64,000 nt of DNA from Opimibacter sp041746735 (GTDB lineage: Bacteria; Bacteroidota; Bacteroidia; Chitinophagales; Saprospiraceae), in contig JBGTGP010000017.1 in the NCBI GenBank assembly GCA_041746735.1, forward strand, positions 1-64,000, written 5' to 3'. Positions 16,537 to 26,800 of this stretch are shown piece by piece. The notes beneath the pieces were generated by a model. That model saw nothing but the letters and a program-made list of their open reading frames with translations. It made no database searches and was not told where the DNA came from. How positions within the stretch are numbered: the first letter of the stretch is position 1; the number at the start of each line of letters is the position of its first letter. The position numbers were made by a program, and so were the translations under genes.

Positions 16537-17310
16537 TTAAAGGTCTTTTTTTACAAATTGACGTAGTGAGATCATGTAGGGTATCAGCACCCAGAGACTC
16601 AGAAGGAAAAAGCCGATCAGGGCGCCGCCTCCAGTCCCAAAAAAAGCCTTGAAGATCGCACCGGTGTATCCCAGCATGGCCGAAACATCCAATTGAAGGA
16701 TGATAAAGATCCGGGCCAGATCAATTGGATTGAGGGCGGTAAATCCTATCATCGCTTTCTCAATCGGATAATCCGAGAGCTGGATCAGCAGGAATAATAC
16801 GATACCATCAAAAAGCAGGCTAAAGAAAAGCCAGAGCAGTATAGCGATACCGATACCCCTTGCTTTGTCCCGCGTGAGGATGGTGCAGAGGCATCCCAGC
16901 GCCACAAATACCGCCGTGATCAGACAACCCATCACGATCAAGATGGCCGCGATAGGACCTCCGACGAAAAGAAAAATCGGGATACCGGCTCCGATCAGAA
17001 AGGCCAGCCCCAGTGACAGAAATAATCCCCAGAATAAACCATTCCAGATCTTGCTTCGGCGGATCGGCTGGCTGAGCAACAATTCTATAAACTCGCTGCT
17101 ATTGTACAGATAGATTGTGGTAAATATAATGCTGACCAGCGGCGTCGTGAGTAAAACGATATTAAGCAGTGTGAGAACCCCTTTATGACTATCATCCTCC
17201 AGACTAAAGACGCTCCAGCTCAGTACAGCCAGCAGAAGCGTATAGAGCAGGACGATCCGGTTTTTCAGAATATCCGCCACAATGAATTTCTGGATCTTAT
17301 TGAACATCAT
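16537..17310 (-). CDS. nosY: NosY, ABC permease for nitrous oxide reductase maturation
   Basis: A 257-residue ABC-2 type permease with about six membrane helices. LLSQPIRRSKIWNGLFWGL in the first half, and LNPIDLARIFIILQLDVSAMLGYTGAIF in the second, are recognisable NosY segments. With NosF and NosD it forms the complex that supplies copper/sulfur species for assembly of the CuZ centre of NosZ. Its start overlaps the nosF stop by 14 nt, so the two are co-translated. Confidence 0.95.
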   Translation of the reverse strand: MMFNKIQKFIVADILKNRIVLLYTLLLAVLSWSVFSLEDDSHKGVLTLLNIVLLTTPLVSIIFTTIYLYNSSEFIELLLSQPIRRSKIWNGLFWGLFLSLGLAFLIGAGIPIFLFVGGPIAAILIVMGCLITAVFVALGCLCTILTRDKARGIGIAILLWLFFSLLFDGIVLFLLIQLSDYPIEKAMIGFTALNPIDLARIFIILQLDVSAMLGYTGAIFKAFFGTGGGALIGFFLLSLWVLIPYMISLRQFVKKDL

Positions 17311-18010
17311 CGTGCTTTAATACGTGTGTAATCGCTCTCGCAAGGTTGGTCGTGCGTGTTTTTTCCTTGAGACTTGAGGTCGGCAGATGAAAGCGAATTT
17401 GTCCATCCTGCATGAGCACTACATGGGTCACCAATTCATCCAATTCACTGAGAAGGTGGGACGTAATAAGGATAAGTTTGCCCTGTTGATTTTCACGGAT
17501 GATCTTGTCTTTCAGTATTTCTGCTGCCAGGGGATCCAGTCCGGCCGTCGGTTCGTCCAGGATCAGGACGTCCGGCTGAAATAAAAAGGCGAGTGAAGCA
17601 CTGACTTTCTGTGTCGTGCCGCCGGATAAGGTACTCATCTTCTTATCGAGTATTTCATTCAGGCCAAAAGCTTCGATCAGGCTTTCATCCAGTCCTGTTT
17701 TTGAACCCCGGATATCCTTGATCATCTCGATCACCTGACCGATAGACATGTTGTCAGGATACCTGCCCTTTTGGGGCATATATCCGATTTCGTGCCGGTA
17801 CTGGTAGTCCCGTGCAATATTTTTATCCTTGAAGAGGATCTGACCCGAATTGGGAATGACCATGCCCAATATGCATTTGATCAGGGTGGTTTTCCCACAG
17901 CCATTGGGTCCAATGAGCGCGATGCATTGCCCGGATGCACAGGTGAGGCTGACATCCCGTAACACCTGCAGTTTGCCAAAGCTTTTAGATAGATGTTGGA
18001 TGTTGATCAT
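17297..18010 (-). CDS. nosF: NosF, ABC ATPase of the NosDFY complex
   Basis: A 237-residue ABC ATPase. Walker A is GPNGCGKT (about 34-41), the Q-loop is GYMPQKGRYPDN, the signature is LSGGTTQK and Walker B is VLILDEPTAGLDP. The MPQ..RYPDN-like Q-loop and LSGG.TQK signature are typical of NosF. It overlaps nosD by 4 nt and nosY by 14 nt. It energises the maturation transporter in the cytoplasmic membrane. Confidence 0.95.
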   Translation of the reverse strand: MINIQHLSKSFGKLQVLRDVSLTCASGQCIALIGPNGCGKTTLIKCILGMVIPNSGQILFKDKNIARDYQYRHEIGYMPQKGRYPDNMSIGQVIEMIKDIRGSKTGLDESLIEAFGLNEILDKKMSTLSGGTTQKVSASLAFLFQPDVLILDEPTAGLDPLAAEILKDKIIRENQQGKLILITSHLLSELDELVTHVVLMQDGQIRFHLPTSSLKEKTRTTNLARAITHVLKHDDVQ

Positions 18011-19242
18011 AGCTGAACGGGATGCATGGCGGGAGTTTCATCGATAAAATTATCCGGGGTCAGGGTCGGAATGATTTTTTCAGACCGGTCCAGCAAACTC
18101 ACAATGAAACTCCGGTAGAGCAACATCGCGGGTGGATTTCTTTCGACAATGACAGAAAAGAGACTGAGCGGCCTGTAGGGTACATCACCGGTTCCGTCCT
18201 TGTTGAGATCATACCCCTCATATTTGTCCCAATAGTTGCCGGAAAATGTATTGAGGACTAACGAACCATTGGTACTGACATCAAAGGTATTTCGAATAAA
18301 ATTATTGAGCCGGATGATGTTGTCCATACAACTCGCCTGGATTTTCATACCCCATCCATTGTCTCTGAATATATTTTTTTCTACCAGGATCCGGTTGGTG
18401 CCTTCCATCAGGATTCCGGCGGTGTTACCCCTAAATCGGTTGTTGAAGATATAACTGTCGGAGATTTCCTTGAGCAGCAAGCCATACGCAGCATCTCCCC
18501 AATTGTCCTCAAATGTATTGTTAAACATTTTTACATTTTTCGTAAACATGACGGCCACGCCTGCCCCATTGTTGCGGAAGACATTGGTGATATACGCATC
18601 ATCATTGGAAAACATAAAATGGAGTCCGTAGCGGATATTCTTTTCCGAAATGTTTCGCCAGATCACAGAGCCCGTTACAAATTCGAAATAAATACCATCC
18701 CGATGACCGGATATCGTATTCGCTATGATCTGCAAGCTGTCGCTTTTCCAGCAATGGATACCGTTACCGATCCGTTGCTCTTCCTTGCCGAACGCCTGAA
18801 TGGTATTGTGACTGATGATACAGTGCTGACTATACTGCAAATAGATGGCAAAGAAATTGTCGTGTAACATATTGCCGGTGATCGTGACATACCGGCTATC
18901 ATACACCTTGATACCACAGGGATCATCCAGGGACGCATAGCCTGAGTTTTGAATTTTAAATCCCGTCATCAGGACATGATCTGCCGTGATAGAGACCACC
19001 TCATATTTTTTTTCACCATCCAGGACCGGCCAGTCCTTCCCAATAAGGGTGATGGATTTGTCTACCACAATATTGCCTTCGAGGAAGTGCCCCCCATGTA
19101 CGATGACACTATCCCCATCTGACACAAGACGCAAGGTAGCGGAGAGCGATTTGTGTTCATACGCCGTTCCGATATGCCAACTGCGCGCCTGTACCACTGT
19201 AGAACATTTCAGGAGCAGAAGGAGTAGCATAGGTTGAAGCAT
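18007..19242 (-). CDS. nosD: NosD, periplasmic right-handed beta-helix copper-maturation protein
   Basis: A 411-residue exported protein. The ATG at 19242 gives a signal peptide (LQPMLLLLLLKCSTVVQA); the ATG at 19272 would overlap the upstream gene by 22 nt. It then shows repeated carbohydrate-binding/sugar-hydrolase (CASH) parallel beta-helix rungs such as YVTITGNMLHDNFFAIYLQYS, HCIISHNTI, SYIFNNRFRGNTAGILMEGTN and NFIRNTFDVSTNGSLVLN. The ending SGNYWDKYEGYDLNKDGTGDVPYRP is the NosD C-terminal signature. NosD partners with NosF and NosY during CuZ assembly. Confidence 0.95.
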   Translation of the reverse strand: MLQPMLLLLLLKCSTVVQARSWHIGTAYEHKSLSATLRLVSDGDSVIVHGGHFLEGNIVVDKSITLIGKDWPVLDGEKKYEVVSITADHVLMTGFKIQNSGYASLDDPCGIKVYDSRYVTITGNMLHDNFFAIYLQYSQHCIISHNTIQAFGKEEQRIGNGIHCWKSDSLQIIANTISGHRDGIYFEFVTGSVIWRNISEKNIRYGLHFMFSNDDAYITNVFRNNGAGVAVMFTKNVKMFNNTFEDNWGDAAYGLLLKEISDSYIFNNRFRGNTAGILMEGTNRILVEKNIFRDNGWGMKIQASCMDNIIRLNNFIRNTFDVSTNGSLVLNTFSGNYWDKYEGYDLNKDGTGDVPYRPLSLFSVIVERNPPAMLLYRSFIVSLLDRSEKIIPTLTPDNFIDETPAMHPVQL

Positions 19243-19250
19243 TCGTCCTA

Positions 19251-20276
19251 TCACCGGATCAATTCTTCCCATGAAAGACGGGCAGCACTATATCTTTTCA
19301 TATAGGTCTGCATACTGTCCTCAACAGCAAATCCGGCGATGTTACCTGCCATAGGGCTGCGAAGACTGTCACTGTGGAGCAAATAGGCTTCCTCCAGACG
19401 AACAAACGTGTTGGCCTGACAGTAATCTGCAACATAGTAATGATCCTGATCTGTAGTCTGATGTTCCCGTTTGTAGCCGGTGAGACACAGGATGTCATCA
19501 AAAATGTAATGCCGGCCTTTTTGCGTGACCAGCTGTGCAGCAAATTGCGGATCCGTGATCGACATTCTGCAGTAGGCACACATATCCGAATGAAGTTTTA
19601 CAGGACGTGCATCCGGGATGCCACAGGCGGACAACACGGCCATGATCATCACCACGAGCATGGCGGCCGGTGCCGAAGTGCCGCGTTTCAACCACTTGGC
19701 AAACACCCCACGCTCCATCAGAACCACGACCAGAATCAATAGGCCAGAAAGGATAAACAGGATACCACCCGTATCCGGAATGGAATAGGCACCGAAGTTG
19801 AGCAGTTGCTTGTAGCCGATCAAAGGAGGCTGATACGCCATGCCTGGAACAATAATAGCCGCATTGGGGTCCAAATTGTGGCCGTAATTGTAGTTCCAGC
19901 GATAAAAATCAATCATAGCGGTTATACTGAATATGACAAAGGCTACAAACACCACATAGACTCCCCGTTTTCTACCGGCGACAGCTACGAGAAAAATCAT
20001 CGCGGCAAAAAATCCGAACAGGTATCGCAGGATTGAAAATTCAATGAAGTTTTCTGAATGGAGTTCAGCCATACCGATATAATGGTTGAGACCATTGATG
20101 ATTTCAACATTACCACCCAGACCATCCGCAAAGATCTTTAATACAAGGCCCTCCGGGTATTGTGGTGCATAGAGCTCAATTTTCCAGATGGGCAGAAAAA
20201 TATTGGCTGCGAGGCAGAGGGCGGCTACAACCAGCAATGCTCTGGAAAGCCCGGATATATGTTGTTGCGTATTCAT
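19251..20276 (-). CDS. Membrane domain fused to NosL copper chaperone
   Basis: A 341-residue two-part protein. Residues 1-215 hold about five membrane helices with FLPIWKIELYAPQYPEG and NHYIGMAEL between the first two, a domain found in Bacteroidota nos clusters. Residues 218-341 are NosL-like: the copper-binding DMCAYCRMSI (Cys233, Cys236, Met238), then GRHYIFDDILCL. Helix five ends in a lipobox-like LSAC (Cys218), which is what a free NosL lipoprotein would have at its start. That suggests a gene fusion of two formerly separate cistrons. NosL delivers Cu(I) to apo-NosZ. Start 20276 was chosen over 20312; it lies 74 nt after nosZ and 8 nt before nosD. Confidence 0.85.
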   Translation of the reverse strand: MNTQQHISGLSRALLVVAALCLAANIFLPIWKIELYAPQYPEGLVLKIFADGLGGNVEIINGLNHYIGMAELHSENFIEFSILRYLFGFFAAMIFLVAVAGRKRGVYVVFVAFVIFSITAMIDFYRWNYNYGHNLDPNAAIIVPGMAYQPPLIGYKQLLNFGAYSIPDTGGILFILSGLLILVVVLMERGVFAKWLKRGTSAPAAMLVVMIMAVLSACGIPDARPVKLHSDMCAYCRMSITDPQFAAQLVTQKGRHYIFDDILCLTGYKREHQTTDQDHYYVADYCQANTFVRLEEAYLLHSDSLRSPMAGNIAGFAVEDSMQTYMKRYSAARLSWEELIR

Positions 20277-20350
20277 GTTGGGATAACGAATATAAAAGGG
20301 GTACAAATGCATAAGCGGCTATTTGTACCCCTCATATCTGTTGAGGTCGG

Positions 20351-22324
20351 TTACAGGGTTACTTCAGTATCGCCGAGACTATATTTCAAGGGTACTTTAC
20401 TATTGGCCGGCGAAACCCGGATATAGCCTTGCATTTCCTGGTGCAGCGCACTGCAAAAGTCAGTGCAGTACATCGGGAATATACCTACCCGGTCCGGGAT
20501 CCATTTCAGGGTCGTTGTTTCCCCCGGCATGATCAGGAGCTCAGCATTGTTGGCCCCTTTGATTGCAAATCCATGCGGTACGTCCCAATCCTGTTCCAGG
20601 TTGGTGACATGGAAATAGACTTCATCGCCCATCCGAATTCCTTCAATGTTGTCGGGAGCAAAGTGCGAACGGATGGACGTCATCAGTACATGTACTTTAT
20701 TCCCTTCACGATATACCTTGGCTTCCTTTTCACCTTTAGCTACATACGGATGTTGGTTTTCCTCGATCTTGAAGATCTTGACCTGATTTGGCATGATCAG
20801 CGAAGCGGGAGCTGCCTGCGCATAATGGGGCTCCCCAATGGTTGGAAAGTCCAGTATCAACTGCATTTTATCACCGCTAATATCAAAGAGTTGAGCACTA
20901 TGCGCCAATTCAGGCCCCGTCGGCAGGTATCGGTCTTTGGTAATCTTGTTGTAGGCGATCATGTATTTGCCAAAAGGTTTCTTGCTGTCGCCACCCGGAA
21001 TACAAAGGTGCCCTACGGAGTAGTAGGTCGGCACACGGTCCAGGACTTTCAAATCTTTGATATTCCATTTGACCACTTCGGAGGACACAAAGAAAGAGGT
21101 GTATGCATTGCCGTTGCCGTCAAATTCCGTATGCAATGGACCCAGACCCGGTTTGGCCACTTCACCATACAGCGCGGATTCATATTTGATCACATTAATA
21201 CCTTCATACATGCCGTCAAATTCCTTGTTGGCAATGGCATTTTGCATTTTGGTAAAACTGAACACCGGAATCAACGCAGCCAGTTTGCCGCTGCCAACGA
21301 TATACTCTCCAGTTGGGTCAACATCGCATCCGTGAGGCGATTTCGGACAGGGTATCATGTAGCACAGATCGTCAAACTCTTTGGAATCCAGCACCAATAC
21401 CTCCGTTTTGATGGTGGAGGTGCCGGTATGGGTTTTTTCATCCCACACATTGTGTGCATACCGCACAGGTACTTTCTTCCCTTTTCCAGCTTTAATATAC
21501 TCTTCGGCTTTTTTCCAGTTGACGGCCATGATAAAGTCCTTGTCTTTCTGGGAGGCGTTGACTTCCAGCAGTGTATTGGCTTGCTCGGTATTATAGCAGG
21601 AAAAGAAAAACCACCCATGTGACGGACCCTTGCCCGCATGACTCAGGTCAAAATTGACACCGGGACATTCTATCTGAAAGCTGATGTCCATATGACCCGT
21701 GACCTTATCTACAGCAATGAAGCTGATATGGCCTTTGAAGTTTTCCTTGTACGTATTGATAGGCACATCGCCATTGACATTGTCCGGAGGTACACTAAAC
21801 CGGGTACCGGCCACAACATACTCAGTGTTTTCAGTAATAAAGGGTGAGGAGTGATTACCGGCACTATTAGGCAATTCGATGATCTCCGCGGTACGGAATG
21901 TCGTCAGGTCGATCCGGGCTACGCGGGGCGTGTTATTTGCATTGCCAAACACCCATCGGCCATCTATTTCGCCGTTGGTCTGGGACATTTCAGGGTGGTG
22001 AAGGTCATCCCAGGGCACAAAGCCATGAGAGGTGTTGAGCATAGGTTTGGTTTCTTCACTGTAGCCCCATCCCTTCTCAGGATCCACCGAGAATACAGGT
22101 ATCACACGTAATAATCTGCCGCTGGGCAGACCGTAAGCCGACAACTGACCACTAAATCCACCACTGACGAAGTTGTAGAATTCATCATACTGACCGGGTG
22201 CGACATAGGCTTTGGACGCTGCATCACCACTAACGGCACTGGTTAAACTTTTTGGCTTGCAAGCGTACATGCCAAAGGCAATAGCCAGCGAAGCTACGAT
22301 CATATACATTATTGTCTTTTTCAT
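20351..22324 (-). CDS. nosZ: Nitrous oxide reductase, Sec-type (clade II) lipoprotein
   Basis: A 657-residue copper enzyme reducing N2O to N2. The N-terminus is a Sec signal with a possible lipobox (GMYAC, Cys22) and no twin-arginine motif, marking the clade II/atypical form. The seven-bladed propeller contains CuZ-type histidine segments DGRWVFGNANNTPRVARIDL, SPHGCDVDPTGEYIVG and GPLHTEFDGNGNAYTSFF. The C-terminal cupredoxin has the binuclear CuA site CTDFCSALHQEM (Cys620, Cys624, His628, Met631) plus a His in DVPHGFAI. It lies 20 nt after the cytochrome c gene. The enzyme is probably anchored in a membrane facing the periplasm. Confidence 0.97.
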   Translation of the reverse strand: MKKTIMYMIVASLAIAFGMYACKPKSLTSAVSGDAASKAYVAPGQYDEFYNFVSGGFSGQLSAYGLPSGRLLRVIPVFSVDPEKGWGYSEETKPMLNTSHGFVPWDDLHHPEMSQTNGEIDGRWVFGNANNTPRVARIDLTTFRTAEIIELPNSAGNHSSPFITENTEYVVAGTRFSVPPDNVNGDVPINTYKENFKGHISFIAVDKVTGHMDISFQIECPGVNFDLSHAGKGPSHGWFFFSCYNTEQANTLLEVNASQKDKDFIMAVNWKKAEEYIKAGKGKKVPVRYAHNVWDEKTHTGTSTIKTEVLVLDSKEFDDLCYMIPCPKSPHGCDVDPTGEYIVGSGKLAALIPVFSFTKMQNAIANKEFDGMYEGINVIKYESALYGEVAKPGLGPLHTEFDGNGNAYTSFFVSSEVVKWNIKDLKVLDRVPTYYSVGHLCIPGGDSKKPFGKYMIAYNKITKDRYLPTGPELAHSAQLFDISGDKMQLILDFPTIGEPHYAQAAPASLIMPNQVKIFKIEENQHPYVAKGEKEAKVYREGNKVHVLMTSIRSHFAPDNIEGIRMGDEVYFHVTNLEQDWDVPHGFAIKGANNAELLIMPGETTTLKWIPDRVGIFPMYCTDFCSALHQEMQGYIRVSPANSKVPLKYSLGDTEVTL

Positions 22325-22344
22325 AGATATGGAGATATAGTTGA

Positions 22345-22827
22345 TTATTGAACACCATCATTTTTACGCATAAATTCCAGCAAATCCCGAGCTTCACTAT
22401 CGCTCAGGTTTTGATTGGGCATCCGGACCAGACATAACTCAAGTTGAGCCTGCACCACCGGGTCTTTGTCAATCATCGGATCCGGATTGGTGATGAAGTT
22501 CATCAGCCATTCGGGTTTCCGACGCTGGGTTACGCCTTTCCATCCCGGTCCAACCAATCGCTCATCACTCAATTTGTGGCAGGAAGAGCATTTTACCGCC
22601 TGAATTTTATCTCCGGACTCAGCCATCGCAATGTCAAGTGTAGCACTGACATTCACATTCTCAGCCGTCCACTTACCTTCCCCCCGGTGGGGATCATATT
22701 TCCCGGTACCAGTACCGGCTCCCTCAGACGTCGAGTAAGGATTTGTACCCTTTTCGGAATCAGTGGACTTATTTCCACCACAAGCCGTAAGCATCAGGAT
22801 CAAAAAAAGAAAAGGCAGTTTTTTCAT
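22345..22827 (-). CDS. c-type cytochrome lipoprotein, probable electron donor to NosZ
   Basis: A 160-residue protein. The ATG at 22827 gives a lipoprotein signal (LMLTAC, Cys16); longer in-frame extensions run through the FNR box and are rejected. After a Gly/Ser/Thr-rich linker comes a single class I cytochrome c domain with CSSCH at 80-84 and a probable axial Met in CLVRMPNQ (Met136). LSDERLVGPGWKGVTQRRKPEWLMNFI is typical of monohaem cytochromes in clade II nos clusters. It is the first gene of the operon and likely passes electrons to CuA of NosZ. Confidence 0.92.
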   Translation of the reverse strand: MKKLPFLFLILMLTACGGNKSTDSEKGTNPYSTSEGAGTGTGKYDPHRGEGKWTAENVNVSATLDIAMAESGDKIQAVKCSSCHKLSDERLVGPGWKGVTQRRKPEWLMNFITNPDPMIDKDPVVQAQLELCLVRMPNQNLSDSEARDLLEFMRKNDGVQ

Positions 22828-22845
22828 GTTGCAATAGATTTTCAG

Positions 22846-22890
22846 CAAAATTATCGTCATAATATGCCCTTTATTATGATCCAGATCATA
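22846..22890 (-). promoter_or_regulatory. nos operon promoter with FNR/DNR-type palindrome
   Basis: TATGATCCAGATCATA (22875-22890) is symmetrical except for its central two bases and contains TGAT-N4-ATCA, the core of FNR-family sites. On the minus strand TAATTTTG at 22853-22846 is a perfect TAnnTTTG -7 element, 18 nt before the ATG at 22827. If transcription starts near 22841, the palindrome is centred near -41.5, the position of class II activated promoters. The transcription start itself is not known. Confidence 0.7.
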
Positions 22891-22931
22891 TTTCAAGGTG
22901 ATTTTGATCCATTTGGAGCTTTGACAAAAGC

Positions 22932-22966
22932 AAAGCCGCCTTTTCGCAAAAGGAAAAGGCGGCTTT
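22932..22966 (-). terminator. Terminator downstream of the outer-membrane barrel gene
   Basis: AAAGCCGCCTTTT (22932-22944) and AAAAGGCGGCTTT (22954-22966) form a perfect 13-bp stem with a nine-base loop. It separates the barrel gene (ending at 22994) from the nos promoter and has T-rich flanks on both strands. Confidence 0.85.
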
Positions 22967-22993
22967 TTATCAAAAATGAAGTATTGGAATCGA

Positions 22994-23602
22994 TCAGAGC
23001 TTGGAAAGCCCATACGCCAATCCTATACTGGGCTGGACTGTCCGCAGTGCTATTTGATCCCCAACTTTGTTGTCACGGATGTCCGTGAGGCCCATTTGGG
23101 CACGTAAGTCCACATTCAACCATATTTTACTTCCAACCCGGTAGTTGAAACCAAGTCCACCGCCCAGACCGAAGTAGAATCCGTTGTATATATCCTTATT
23201 CACCGTGTTTCCATCCAATTTTGCGCCAAGCAAAAATCCAGGGACAACCCCCAAATAGACCTTTGGCCGAAAGGGTTTTCCAAGTGTGCCAAAGAATAAG
23301 TCGAACAGAATCGGTACCTGTAGGTAATCGAGACGTTGATCCACCTCCGCTACCGGTGTCTTGTACCCCTCCTGAGCATACAACAAATCAATAGTAAGAC
23401 CAGATGATTCATTGAAACTGTAGGTGGACGTTAAGCCCAGCACCAAACCCGTAAGGGATTTCGATCCATCGAGATTACTCACATTTGAAAAATTCACCCC
23501 TGCACGAGGCCCAATGGAAAACCGTTCTCTGAATTGAGCCTGCATCAAGGTGATGCTGATAAGGAAAAGGCCCAACGTGAGCATTACATTTTTCGTTTTC
23601 AT
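22994..23602 (-). CDS. Outer-membrane beta-barrel protein (PorT/OMP_b-brl_2 type)
   Basis: A 202-residue exported protein with a signal peptide ending TLMQAQ. Short amphipathic strands alternate with turns: FSIGPRAGVNFSNVSN, LTGLVLGLTSTYSF, GLTIDLLYAQEGYKT, LDYLQVPILFDLFF, KVYLGVVPGFLLGA, FYFGLGGGLGFNYRV. The LDYLQVPIL strand is characteristic of the small PorT-like barrels abundant in Bacteroidota. Function is not known. It has its own terminator, so it is not part of the nos operon. Confidence 0.8.
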   Translation of the reverse strand: MKTKNVMLTLGLFLISITLMQAQFRERFSIGPRAGVNFSNVSNLDGSKSLTGLVLGLTSTYSFNESSGLTIDLLYAQEGYKTPVAEVDQRLDYLQVPILFDLFFGTLGKPFRPKVYLGVVPGFLLGAKLDGNTVNKDIYNGFYFGLGGGLGFNYRVGSKIWLNVDLRAQMGLTDIRDNKVGDQIALRTVQPSIGLAYGLSKL

Positions 23603-23834
23603 GATACTCGTTTTTTAGATTAATTGAATTGACAGCATAAAACAGTCGATATGGAAACGTTTGCATTCAGACATAGTTGCCATTTTCACAGATGATCTTT
23701 GTTCGTGGAGGAGGTGACTTCGTTAAATTGGGTTTTTCCCCTGAGGATACATTTCAGGGAATTCATGGATGTTACCACTTCATTGGCGGGGCACGGCGCC
23801 TTTCCCAACCTCGGGGATTTTGTATCTTTCGTAT

Positions 23835-26800
23835 ATGGATCCTCTCTCTTTAACAGCCATCCGTTATTACCTGATATCGGGCGGTATGATTTTTTTGCTG
23901 GTCGGCTGTAAGCCTGAACCCACGCTTGTAGAAAAACAGGAAGAACCTTCTTCCAGACAGACCTCTATCCGCCTCCAGTCCCTTCCGGCCGAAACAACCG
24001 GAATCCATTTTACCAATCAAATTCAGGATGACGGACGGGTCAACATCTTTACCTGGCACTTTATTTACAATGGCGGTGGTGTAGCCGTCGGCGATATCAA
24101 TAACGACGGTTTACCCGATTTGTACTTCACCGGAAATATGGTGCCTGATAAATTATATCTCAACAAAGGAAATTTTCAATTTGAAGACATTACCTCCAAC
24201 GCCGGGATCAGCCCGCAGATCTGGTCCAGTGGTGTGACCATGGCCGATGTCAATGGAGATGGTCTCCTGGATATTTATGTCTGTAAAAATTCACCGACGG
24301 GAATTCCGGACAACAACCGCAACAAACTCTATATCAATCAGGGTAAAGGAATCTTTCTGGAACAAGCTGCACAATATGGTTTGGATGATATAGGCTTTGG
24401 AGTGCAAGCCACTTTTTTTGATGCGGATCATGATGGTGACCTGGATGTCTATCTCGTCAATCAGCCTTTTGATGAGTTTGCAAGACTTGTCAATCGACCA
24501 GATGTTGTAGCCGCGTATCCACAGACCGACCGGTTTTTCCTTTTTGAAAATGGAAAGTTCATAGATCGGACAACTTCGCTCGGCCTGACCAATGCCCGCT
24601 ATGGTCTGGCCGTTTCCATTGCAGATTTTGATATGAACGGCTGGCCGGATCTCTATATCTGCAATGACTACCACCATGCCGATCATCTATACATGAATAC
24701 ACATGGTCGTTTTCAGGAAGGCCTTCATGTGCGCATGGGTCATCTCTCCTTCTATTCGATGGGTGTAGATGTCGGGGATATCAATGCTGATGGTTGGCCG
24801 GATCTCTTTTCGGTCGACATGGCCTATGAGGATCATGTAAAATCAAAAACCAACATGGGCTCCATGGATCCTGCCCGATTTTGGGGACTGGTAGAGGAAG
24901 GACATCATTTCCAGTTTATGCAAAATGCCCTGCAGCTGAATATGGGCCACGGCTTTTTTTCAGATATGGCGCAGCTCGCCGGCGTATCCAAAACGGACTG
25001 GAGTTTCGCCGCCCTGTTTGCTGATCTCGATCTGGATGCAAAGCAAGATCTGCTGATCACCAATGGGGTCTACCGGGACATGCAGAACAATGACTTCAAT
25101 GTCATGGTCAAGGAAAGGTATGAGGGCAAGGTGGGTCCTGACAATTACAGGGAAGTCCTCTCGAGTCTTCCCTCCACTCCTGTCCACAATCTCATTTACA
25201 GGAATGAAGGCGACCTGCGCTTTGAAAAAGTTCCGGCGGCAAATGCATTCGATACACCCGGTTTTTCTCATGGCATGGTCTATGCCGATCTCGACGGAGA
25301 TGGCCGGCTCGATGTTGTGATCAATAACATGAACGCACCGGCCTCGGTATACCGTAATGTGAGCGAAACCGAAGGACGCTATCTCGAGATCCGTCTAAAG
25401 GGTCCAGGTACCAATACGCACGGGCTCGGCCTTACGGTGATCGTATATACCGGAGATCAGCGACACGTGCGGACCATGCAGACCACGCGCGGCTATTTTT
25501 CGTCTGTAGAGCCAGCCTTGCATTTTGGCACAGGCCATCTGGATCAGGTGGATTCGATCAAAGTTTTCTGGGATCACAAGACCATGTCGGTGTTGAAGAA
25601 TGTGCGGACCAACAAATCCATCACCATTGATTTTGCACGGGAAAAGAAAGTACCCATCCGGATGGATCAGACTCATGGGGTGCAGGCCAGTCTGGCGACC
25701 TGGTGTGAATTTGAACATCAGGAGACACCCTTTGATGATTATGCTGATCAGGTGTTGCTGCCGTACAAACTTTCACAGCAGGGTCCTTTCATGGCTGTCG
25801 GTGATGTCAATGGTGATGAATTGGAGGATTTTTTCATTGGGGGGGCTGCAGGATTTTCAGGGGTGGTTTATGTGCAGGAGCAGGGAGGTTCGTTCAAAGC
25901 CTCAGCGCAGGCTGCTTTGATGCAGGACAAAGCTGCAGAAGATCTGGGTGCAGTCTTTTTTGATGTCGATGGAGATGGGGATCTGGATTTATATTTAGTC
26001 AGTGGCAGCAATGAGTTTACAGCAGGTCATCCGGCCTTGCATGACCGATTGTATCTCAATGCGGGTCAGGGACAATTTACACGGGCGGACCGGACTGTAT
26101 TTCCTTCTGTGGCAGACAATGGTCAGTGTGTGATCGTGTTTGATGCGGATGGGGATGGGGATATGGATGTTTTTACCGGGGGGCGTTTGGTTGGTGGTCA
26201 ATATGTAAGGCCGGCGGATTCCCGGTTGTGGATCAATGAAGGTGGCCGGTTGACGGATCAGACCTCGTCACGCGCACCGTTTTTAACAGCGCTGGGCATG
26301 GTGACCGATGTCGTGGCAGATGATATAGATATGGACGGCGATATCGATCTCCTGGTCGTCGGGGAATGGATGACGCCTGTGTGGCTGATCAACGATGGTA
26401 CGGGACGATTTACTATGAAAGAAATTGAGGCGGCAGGCACCGGTCTGTGGTGGACGATCGAGAAGGGAGATTTTGACGGAGATGGCGACTCGGACTTTAT
26501 CCTGGGCAATCTGGGATGGAATAATAAATTTGGAGGGTCCCGGGGCACAAAACTGGAGGTGTACTCCAGCGATCTGGATGGCAACGGCGATTATGATGTT
26601 GTACTGGCCACCACAAAAGGGGGGCTTTTACTGCCGGTGCGGGGGCGCGAATGTTCGTCGCAGGAGATGCCCTTTATTCTGGACAAGTTTCCGACGTACA
26701 AGAGTTTTGCTACAGCGTCGTTTTCGGATATCTACTCACCCGATATGCTGGAGGGCAGTATACATAAGAAGTTGTCAACAATGTCGAGTATCTTTTTGCG

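Noticed and set aside
20429..21622. 397-codon open frame on the + strand opposite nosZ
   Set aside because: It is antisense to a gene with complete NosZ motifs. It has no start context or domain pattern of its own.
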